This document shows, one piece after another, positions 56,001 to 64,000 of a DNA stretch of 64,000 nucleotides (position 1 is the first letter of the stretch; each line of letters begins with the position of its first letter). The DNA is from Luidia sarsii (taxonomy: Eukaryota > Echinodermata > Asteroidea > Paxillosida > Luidiidae), in NCBI GenBank assembly GCA_949987565.1, contig OX465113.1, forward strand, positions 881,764 through 945,763. Reading direction: 5' to 3'. The translations under genes were made by a program, and so were the position numbers. The notes under the pieces are model-generated. The model searched no databases. It saw only the letters and a program-made list of their open reading frames with translations, and was not told the origin of the DNA.

Positions 56001-59000
56001 CCACCATGCAAACCTTTAATTTATTTTTTTCAAGGGCTATCCACTCATTTTTCATTTGGTTGTTTTCATAATTTGTCACCCCCCCCCCTCCCTGACGCCG
56101 CCTCCCATCACCACAGGCCGTTCCAAGTGCCTCAACGTCCAAGAAAAGGAAGGAGAGTGAGGGAGAGTCCTTTGACAACTTGGAGAGTCGACGTGAGGTG
56201 AGAGAGGACCGATTTCCCTGCCAATCAATCCTCGATTTTGTTTCTTTCTGCGCATTTTTTACATTTTTTTGGGGGGGGGACCAAATATCCAGTATGCATG
56301 ATCCCCAAACTGCTGTAGTCAGGCTTACAACAATTGGTTGTTTTGCATATTATGAATGAAAATGGGAGGCGTAATCCCTGGAGTATATACAGGTTAATGG
56401 TTGAATGCTTCTGACTTCCATCCCGGCAAAGATAAGTTTACTATTTGGGACGGTCACCAACTAAGGGCTGGATAGCTCAGATGGGAAGACCGCGGGCATG
56501 CAAAACCAGAGGTCCCAGGTTCAAGTAACGGTCCAGTCATAGTTTTCTTTGCCATTTTTCACATGTTTGTGTATTTGTTTATTTATTTTATTGGTCTCTT
56601 TGATTTTCAGGAATATAGGAGAGTCAAGCAGAACCGACTTGAGAGGTTGAATGGTAAGTTCTGTCAGCAGAGTAAGCCAGAAGTGACCTTCAGAGGCTGT
56701 GGCTGGTTCTGTTGCTCTAGGCAACCACACATCTGTCTGCACTGAAGCATAGGAAGCCTCCAGAAAACCTAGCCTCAGCCATAGTTGCTGGTTCATAGTT
56801 TTCCATCATCTTCTTGTGATCTTTTCTGTAAAACCTTCAGCTTTAGCTCTGGCTGGGGCTTGGACTTAACACATTGGCCATGTGTGGCTACGGCTTCAAA
56901 TTACACACAAGTCTTTGTGAGCAGCCAAGCCCCAAAGAAGCCTGTGTTATTGCTGGTCATAGCCATTGAATATAGACACGATCTGGCATCCATCTTGAAA
57001 TGACATACATGAACGTGGGAAAACTATGATGAATGATGCTTGAGTTTCTCTTGGATGTTGGCAGCACGTCTGGGCCGATGTCGTAAAGGGCTGAGGAAGA
57101 CCCCTGAGGATGCAACGGCGTCTGCTGCCCTCTGCCCGATCTGCCACGAGGTCCTGACGGGCTCGGCCGAAGATCGCAACATCCACGCTGAGGCTTGTCT
57201 GCGTAAGGTACATCAATGCGCACATTCCTTAGTCCTCTCACTGGATCAGATTTTCAATATTTAGAAGGCCCTGATGTTTAGATCCTAGCAGGACCTTTCT
57301 CAAACGCAGAGTGATTCAGATTTGTAAAGATAGCATAGAAAATTTGACAGGATCGGGACTTGAACCTGAGACCTCTGGTGTGTGCATCAGTGCTTAAAAC
57401 CAGAGGTCTCGGGGTCAAATCTCGGTCCAGTCAAAGTTTTCTTTTCCATTAAAAAAAATGTAAAGGTTTGTTAGTTTTTCCTTTATTTGTTTGACTGTTT
57501 CATATTTGTTCAAATTTCATTCGTTGAAGTCAGTAAGCAGTCGATACTTAGTTATTTTGGGAATGCATTTGTTTTATTCCGCCTTTCAATACCTTTGGCT
57601 TTCTCCCTCCCTTTTCCCAGATGGCTCCGGCTCAAGCAGATGTTGAGGAGGAGGTGGATGTGGACGGGGAGGGGGAGGAGTTTGAGGAGTACACCTGGTG
57701 TGGTCAGACACGCATTCGTGCCACCTCCCTGCTAGACTCCAGGTTCAAAGGTCGGTGCCTCCTACGAGGTCTCAAATCTTGATCATAGCAAACCGATGAC
57801 TGGCTGGTGTTAGTGACCAAGACATCAATCTCACCAATTTTTATCCCAGCAGGGAAGTTCTCAAAGGAAGGAACCTCTCCTTCTATGATCGATATGTCAG
57901 ACCCTCTAAATCTAAATCTTAAATCTTTAAAACTGGCACATTAATAAGAAACCTCAGTACATGGTGTCACCGCAAACCTTCCTACATTGATTCACCCACC
58001 ATGCAAAGCCTTAAGTCTTATTTACTCAGTGTGGTAGTCATGGGTATGGAAAGTAGCCCGGTGCAAAGTGGCTTCAAGTAATAGCAGCCAATGCTTCTTT
58101 TTTCTTCCCGCCTTTTTGCAGAGGCCGGCTTTGAGGTTGGCCGCAAGGAGGTGGACTGCGATACCGAGCTGAACGTGGACGATGACGACACGGCGGAGTT
58201 TGGGCCGGAGCAGTTCACGGAGGCGGACATCATCCCCTGCCCCTCGGACGACTCTGAGGAGGACAAGCAGCGCCAGGCCTTGCGAGATGCCGTCGTCGGG
58301 TACGACCATAGTCACATAATAACTCGTAGACGGCCAGTGTCTATTAGAAACAGTGTCAGGATACCTTAATGCCATGGGGGAATTGACTAGCATCAAACTA
58401 TGGGCGGAAGTAAAGAGCACCACCACATGTCTGTATGGCGTAAGAGTGCTGGTACAGCTAGAAGAGATCTCTTACTCAAAACCCAGCTGCCAGACAGTCA
58501 AGTTTTCTTTGCTACTTTGCTAAATAGACCATGCTAAATGACCTGTTTTGGTTGCTTTTTGTTTCCATGTTTGTCAACAGGCATGATGAAAGAGCCAGTC
58601 CGCCAGATTCAGCACCAGGTGAGCTGATTAGATCCTCTCTGATCCAAAGCCACTGAATCCTCACGATATCTGCACTAAGTTGTTCTCCTGTCGACCTCCC
58701 TCAAGTTTCTAGTACTTGAGCAAGTTCTCGTGGGTGGCATCATGGTGCTAAGAAGTCCCGGTTCCTCACTAGAAATTTCTGGTCCTTCATCATCTCCATT
58801 CCAGCCACCCCTGGCATGATCCTCTGCCCTGTGTTAGGGTTGGAAGTTTAAACCCCGGGGCTAAAATCCCCAGGCCAAGACCTGTGGTGTGAAACGGGAC
58901 AGAGATGAGTTTCCCTAGGGCTGATAGTTGAAGAGTGTGAGAGTCTTATCTGATTGAAGAGTCAAAGACGGATGTAACAAAAGGTGTGTTGCCAGGGCAC

Positions 59001-61122
59001 AGGTTTTTGTAATGATAGCAGGGTGTGTGATCCTTTGAATGAAGCAACCTGGCTTGTTCCTGACCATTCACACACTAGTCACTAACCTGCCATAATGGCT
59101 GCGTAATGTGGAACCCCTAGATGGCAGGTGTCAAGTAAAATGATCATGTCTTGATCGGGTAATTTGTTTTTACTTTGATTTCTTACAGACCCATGGCTTC
59201 CATCCACCAGTTCTCCCACAGACAGCGCTAAGCAACCTAACAGGTAAACGATTGAGGAGGCATGGATACACTGTTCAAGCTGTGACTAGTTGGCCAACCC
59301 CTTCCCTGACCTTTGAACCCCCTTCTCCTCCTAACCAGGACGGAGCGGTTATCGTCCCCGGCCAAGTCGGACGTTGTCATGGACTGCCTCAAGGCCAGGA
59401 TACGAGAGCTACAGAGTCAGCTGGACACGGCCGCTACCTCCCGCATCAAATGCCTTATATGCATGGTGAGTGGCACGACAATCTACGACTCCCAGGTGCC
59501 TCTAGGGGGGCGCTAATAGGGCCCCTAGTTCCATCACTCTCCCCTACTTCGGTACTACCTCCCACCACATGCAACGTATCCTTCTCAAGCACGCCATTCA
59601 GGTGCTTCACACAACCCCCCTGAAGATACAACACCTACTGACTTCCCACAAGGACCGCCAAGACCCCCACCGCAGACCAGCCACTGGTTTATTATTGTCC
59701 GTTAGTTAAGAGTGGTGCCAACTCTCACCTGGGGTGGATTTCACCACGCCTTATGATGCATTGTAACTTGGACCGTCATCACATACTCAAGGATTACTCC
59801 AAGGGCCAGATAGCTCAGGTGGTAAGAGTGCTGGTATGCTGAAGCACAGGTCTATTTCAAATCCCAGAGGTGGATGCATCGTAACTCAACTTACGATGGA
59901 TGACCCATCGTAAGTTGTGATAGGCCGTATGGTTTCTGTGCATCGCATTGTCTTGTGCTTGATCGTAAGTTACAATGGGTTTGCTGAAATTGACCACTGG
60001 CCTCATGAACTACAACAACACAGACTAGTGTTATGAATACGCTTGAGCTCCTTTGACAGTGAACAGACTGTAGATACATGTACTGCCGTTGACTTTCTAT
60101 GACACTCAGTCCTCCCTTTCTCCTTGCAGGAATCGTTTAGTGTGCCCCTAGTCTCAATCCAGTGCTGGCATGTACACTGCCAACAGTGCTGGCTGCGAAC
60201 GTTGGTGAGTACCACCCTTTAACTCTTTCCGTACGGCGCGCCGATACATCGGCTCGGTAAACCGCTCTCTGTTGACGGAAAGCCGATACATCGGCTCGCG
60301 TGTCCCATTGTTTCTAATATATTACTAAATTTATTCCGTACAGACATGCACATTAATTCAGTGGGGAGAACAAATGCCATCAGTACACTTAGTCATTATT
60401 GTTGAATCATTTTCAAATAGTCACCCGTGCTGTGGTTCCAAAATTTGAATTTCAATCTGAGCAGGAGTTTTTCAGGATATACTTTTTCTTAAAATTTAGT
60501 GGGCCTGACGTTTTGATCCTATCAGGACCTTTCTCAAAGGCAGAGTGACAAGGACAAAACAGATACATGTACACGAAGGAAGGGGGGAGAGAGTGAATAG
60601 GACACGGATGAGAAACAAAGGACAAAGAGTGAAGCTGGTAGGGAGAGATCAAAGGGAAGGGCAAGGGGTAGGGTAGGGATTAGTGAGAGGAGGGGGAAAG
60701 ATCAAAGAGAAGGGCAAGGATTAGGGTAGGGATTAGTGACAAGAGGGGGAAAGATCAGAGAGAGAAGTGTGAAGGACTGAACAAAAAAGAAGGATTATCA
60801 GAAAGCTGCATGGTGTTAGTCATTACCCTCCTGGATGTTGAGACCATGTGGTTGAATAGTCCGAAGACGCTTCATCCACATTTTCTCACAGCTAAGACGG
60901 ACAGATATATAAGATTTACTTTTTCGCAGAATTACAGGAATCCTGTTTACTAGGGGTATCCTGAATACTGGTTGTAGGATATCACTCTCTAGTTACTAGG
61001 GGGTTCATTCAGAGTGCAGTATATTGAAGCTGTTGTTCCTTTGTCACCAGGGTGCCAAGAAACTTTGCCCACAATGCAACATGATCACGTCCCCAAATCA
61101 GCTGCGACGAATCTACCTGTGA
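50065..61122 (+). CDS. RNF220: RNF220-type E3 ubiquitin ligase
   Basis: Thirteen coding exons, phases consistent: 50065-50476, 55331-55451, 55884-55926, 56117-56197, 56611-56653, 57065-57207, 57621-57750, 58122-58299, 58581-58618, 59189-59243, 59339-59465, 60130-60204, 61051-61122; 505 residues (human about 566). RNF220 is a RING E3 ligase acting on nuclear and signalling proteins. A C-terminal C3HC4 RING has C453, C456, C469, H471, C474, C477, C488, C491, preceded by a short coiled coil (about 427-447), and the tail ends RRIYL as in vertebrates. Other family blocks: CTICGL finger (150-165), FEEYTWCGQTRIRAT, and FTEADIIPCPSDDSE. A second finger at 257-278 (CPIC...HAEAC) looks like a UBZ4-type ubiquitin-binding finger. 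The N-terminal exon is low-complexity and poorly conserved; intron 1 is about 4.85 kb and could hide a small exon. The exon 7 donor (gtcggt) is weak. Confidence 0.92.
50477..53095. other. RNF220 intron, first part
   Basis: No exon recognised. A half copy of the hairpin repeat plus its tail lies at 50535-50640 (gcctttgagtaaggtcctgc, then gagcagtttgcaac). T and G runs lie at 51358-51376. Confidence 0.55.
53095..53640 (+). repeat. Pyrimidine-rich (CT) microsatellite region in RNF220 intron
   Basis: Imperfect CT/CCT repeats (ctctctctctctctct at about 53338-53356). The open frames across it are serine/leucine/phenylalanine-rich artefacts. Confidence 0.9.
53641..55330. other. RNF220 intron, second part
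   Basis: No exon recognised. A strongly eroded hairpin-retroposon copy lies at 54335-54535 (ggcctgatgtttcaat, atgattgagatgtcagacc, and the tail tcagtgagcagtttgcgac). Confidence 0.55.
56425..56562 (+). mobile_element. tRNA-derived SINE in RNF220 intron
   Basis: Starts ccggcaaagataagtttac, A box tagctcagatggg, anticodon arm with loop atgcaaa, eroded B box ggttcaagtaac, ends agttttctttgccattttt. Confidence 0.8.
57337..57448. mobile_element. Inverted dimer of SINE 3' halves in RNF220 intron
   Basis: Left arm (aaaatttgacaggatcggga through gagacctctggt) is an inverted copy of the right arm (accagaggtctcggggtcaa through gtcaaagtttt), joined by a short loop. Each arm is the B-box half of the SINE, so the whole forms a long hairpin. 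A half copy of the hairpin retroposon lies just before it (57255-57310). Confidence 0.75.
59800..59868 (+). repeat. tRNA-like SINE relic in RNF220 intron
   Basis: gggccagatagctcaggtgg with a truncated B-box region (atttcaaatccc). Confidence 0.6.
60490..60548. mobile_element. Hairpin retroposon, half copy in the last RNF220 intron
   Basis: aaaatttagtgggcctgacg to cctttctcaaaggcag, stopping at the palindrome centre. No tail. Confidence 0.7.
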
Positions 61123-61386
61123 TGCAGACAACGGAAAGGAGAGATACAGACAGACAGACAGAGGGAGATAGGACCATGAAAGCGTTTCCATTAATCAACT
61201 CAACCAGCAGTCGGTCAATTCTTTCAAATTTTACAAAAACCTTCAGCTGGTATCCTTACCAGGCGGTTTTAAAAGTTCTGGGAGATTTGGTTTTTTTAGA
61301 CGTCCACATTCAATATAATGCAGGGGCACACATGCATTAGATGGTCCGACTTCTTAAGTTATTTTTTTTACAAATGTTATGGAGTT

Positions 61387-61624
61387 AGCAGTGGCTATTG
61401 TTACGGCAGCCGTAACTCAATTTCCACTTTCAATAATTACGGCACTGCAACTGCGCAAGCGCGAGGACATTGTTGCATGGGGTATAAATCCCACATGCAC
61501 AGGCAGCGTCGTCTCAAGCTCAGTACAGGCCTCAGGCAAGAAACATGGGAAATACTCTGGCTGCAGTGCCGTAGCTATAGAAAATGGAAACTGCGTTACG
61601 GCTGCCGTAACAATAGCCACTACG
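61387..61624. mobile_element. MITE-like element downstream of RNF220
   Basis: About 238 bp with near-perfect terminal inverted repeats of about 60 bp (agtggctattgttacggcag at 61390 and its inverted copy ending at 61621). It is flanked by 9-bp direct repeats tatggagtt (61378-61386 and 61625-61633). No coding capacity. The 9-bp duplication would fit Mutator-like transposases; the superfamily is otherwise unassigned. It may lie in the RNF220 3' UTR. Confidence 0.8.
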
Positions 61625-61633
61625 TATGGAGTT

Positions 61634-62275
61634 TGTCCGTCAATTCTGTTTTGCTCAATAGACTGTCATGTTCTATGCCATGTTGTTTAAATGGTTGTGT
61701 ATTTCTGCCATCTTTGTATGATGACTCTTTCTCCCAAATGCTGTTAAAGCCATTTCTGTTTTATGAATTTAATTTTTTTGTTCCATGAAGAAAGCGCATT
61801 AGTTTCATTAGCTTGCAATTGTTGGGTCAAATTTGGGTTTCATGCAATTTAAGTGTAACAGCTTGTGGCATTCAACATCCTATATTGCACACTTACGCAC
61901 AAACTGCTAAAATTACAAGAGAGTTGGCTCTCAATGAATTTCAAATCCCTGTAATAATTAGAATTCACCCTGGAATTGCTTCACCCTCTCCGTGAAGAGC
62001 TTCTAATTTGCAAAGTACTGATTTACATAATTTTATTAACAGTGTTTGTGTTATGGAAATGGTCTCATAGGAATATTGTTTATGTACAAGTGTGAATCGC
62101 TTGATTGGTTTGAAACTCATTCAACAAAGATAAGAAGCAATTCTGAAATCATTTGTAGGGCACTCAGATTGTAAATACTCTAACAAACGTTTGACAAGTT
62201 CAGAAATAAATAATATTGAAATACATGCAATATCGTAATTGAACTTCTTTGCAGTGTTTCCTTGTGTCTCTCAAT
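61634..62275. other. AT-rich sequence downstream of RNF220
   Basis: No gene seen. Several aataaa-type words (for example near 62206) could act as poly(A) signals for a long RNF220 3' UTR, but this cannot be decided from sequence alone. Confidence 0.4.
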
Positions 62276-62282
62276 GCAATTT

Positions 62283-62865
62283 GTATTTTGTGGGATAAAC
62301 TGGGTATAATATATGAGATGTTGGCTTTATATGGGATAGAACTGGGTATCATATATGACATATTGACATGTGGGATAAAGTGTGTATAATGTTGGCATTA
62401 TGTGGGATAAACTGGGTATAATAATGAGGTGTTGGCATTATGTGGGATAGAACTGGGTATCACATGGCGTGGGATAAACTGGGTATAATATACAATTTAT
62501 GATGTGTTGGCATTATGTGGGATAAACTAGGTATAATATGTGAGGTGTTGGCATTATGTGGGATAAACTGGGTATAATATATGAGGTGTTGGCATTATGT
62601 GGGATAGAACTGGGTATCATATAATTATGACATGTTGACATGTGGGATAAACTGGGTATAATATAATGTATTGGCATTATGTGAGATAAACTGGGTATAA
62701 TATATGAGGTGTTGGCATTATGTGGGATAGAACTGGGTATAATATATGACATGTTGACATGTGGGATAAACTGGGTATAATATATGATGTGTTGGCATTA
62801 TGTGGGATAAACTGGGTATAATATATGACGTGTTGGCATTATGTGGGATAGAACGGTACAGAATA
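62283..62865 (+). repeat. About 40-bp AT-rich minisatellite
   Basis: About 15 units built on gtgggataaactgggtataa with spacers like tatatgaggtgttggcatta. Two unit types (ataaactgggtataat and atagaactgggtatcat) alternate irregularly. The minus-strand open frame across it is an artefact. Confidence 0.92.
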
Positions 62866-62924
62866 ATCTTATTTGTTGAATACTTCACTTGGTTAAAACA
62901 TTGGGTACAGAATGTGTCACATTT

Positions 62925-63090
62925 AAAGGGGAATGAAACCCACAGAAAAATGTTGGCTTATCTGATTGGGTGTTAAAAAACAACCTACAATTACCTATGT
63001 GCTACTCACCTACGAGCTTCATAAAGAGGGAAAAATCGTGGAATTTGCGTTCCCACAACCTGCCATCTTCGAAGGGGCCGCCGATCATTG
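62925..63090. mobile_element. Second-family palindromic repeat, single-arm copy
   Basis: Reads as the inverted right half of the element at 18533-18755 (aaaggggaatgaaacccac, gttggcttatctgattgggt, aaagagggaaaaatc), ending near the palindrome centre (ctgccatcttcgaa). Confidence 0.75.
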
Positions 63091-63393
63091 CGGGGGGTGT
63101 GACATCACAACGGAGACAACCCCGTCTGATTGTTCAATTAGGCTTGTTCAATCATTTCAATTTTAACTAAAAATATTAATCGACATTTTTGAAATTGTAT
63201 GCCTAAATGTGTGAGATTATGCGTGGGGATTGCGTATAGTCTCGAACTCTCGATCTACAAACACTTTTACACGTGTTAGCGAAGCTGTGTGTAGCCATAA
63301 AGCTATATAAAATGTTGCAGTTCTGTTCAATCAAAAACCGGGGGAATACTTTGAGGGAGACTGGGAAGGACATTTGATTTATTTTGATCTGTG

Positions 63394-63558
63394 AGTGATA
63401 TACAAAATTGTTGACTAAATTACCAAAATGCAAATCTTAAAATTTAGTGGGCCTGACGTTTCGATCCTAGCAGGATCGACCTTTCTCAAAGGCTTTCTGC
63501 CTTTGAGAAAGGTCCTGCTAGGATCGAAACGTCAGGCCCACTAAATTTTACGATTCAT
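63394..63558. mobile_element. Hairpin retroposon, full copy 3
   Basis: 165 bp flanked by 13-bp direct repeats attttgatctgtg (63381-63393, 63559-63571). Orientation like copy 1; the non-palindromic end is slightly shortened (gatatacaaaattgttgac). Palindrome arms almost identical to copies 1 and 2. Confidence 0.85.
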
Positions 63559-63571
63559 ATTTTGATCTGTG

Positions 63572-64000
63572 TTAGATGCGTTAAAATCATAGGTTTCAGT
63601 TGCGTTCTTCAACAAGGGTTTCGGATGAAGAGGTCCACAAAATCTTTAAAGTCATTCACAGATATGAAGATAAGGTATTGGTGCAGTAATTCATGCTGTG
63701 TTTGAATGATTTAACTATGCTCTATTCTGGTTTTAATGACATTTCATAGATGGTCAGTGGATGGTGAGATTGAAATAAGAATATTCCTCTGTACAGTAAA
63801 TTAACATGTTTCCTGTGTCATTCGTTTGTTTCAAGTACATTAATATATGTTTTCATTTACAATGTCACTTTTAGTATTTCGGACATTCAGATCCAAACGA
63901 TTGGCTAAGTTCCCTGTAATTCCATCCCACTGAGAGGATATTTATTGCCATAACATATTCTGCTCGTGTTTGGCTAAATTCGTTCATTTGTTATGATACC
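63572..64000. other. AT-rich sequence at the right edge
   Basis: Nothing recognised. Confidence 0.5.

Noticed and set aside
62513..62752. Minus-strand frame with SYIIPS repeats
   Set aside because: Artefact of the 40-bp minisatellite.

Overview
The window is genomic DNA from an animal, most likely a marine invertebrate deuterostome; an echinoderm is my best guess, but the sequence does not settle it. The reasons are spliced genes with GT-AG introns, animal gene families (RNF220, a CLIP3/CLIP4-type ankyrin plus CAP-Gly protein, rhodopsin-family receptors), tRNA-derived SINEs, non-LTR retrotransposon remnants and abundant small palindromic repeats. I see no bacterial operons, phage or CRISPR.

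Left part (1-15200): three near-identical tandem units of 4961, 4761 and 4710 bp, plus a shortened fourth. Each holds a 26-bp minisatellite array (1.8-2.0 kb), about 1.2 kb with exon-like segments bounded by splice-type signals, a 115-bp tandem of tRNA-like sequences, a GC-rich block of about 0.4 kb and an inverted tRNA-like copy. The long open frames over the arrays come from repeat periodicity and are not annotated as genes. A related 21-bp minisatellite follows (15405-16805).

Middle part (17581-37320): a segmental duplication in direct orientation. Block A (17581-25640) and block B (26446-37320) each carry an intronless class A GPCR on the plus strand, then a convergent amidohydrolase gene on the minus strand. 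In B the amidohydrolase is intact: six exons joined by phase-consistent GT-AG introns give 602 residues. In A only parts of exons 1 and 3 remain, and exon 1 is cut where another minisatellite array (25636-26450) begins. A/B comparison gives empty sites for several small insertions, which define a hairpin-forming repeat with 11-14 bp target duplications.

Right part (37320-64000): a repeat-rich stretch with a tetranucleotide microsatellite, a decayed reverse transcriptase fragment and SINE clusters. Then come two head-to-head genes: the CLIP3/CLIP4-type gene (44479-48155, minus, seven exons, 469 residues) and RNF220 (coding 50065-61122, plus, thirteen coding exons, 505 residues, C-terminal RING). 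The window ends in a roughly 40-bp minisatellite and more palindromic elements.

The most original material is the repeat biology: the composite tandem unit, the minisatellite fused into an exon, the hairpin retroposon and its half copies, and the receptor pair whose differences cluster in the extracellular half. Splice models, lengths and residue numbers were worked out by hand.
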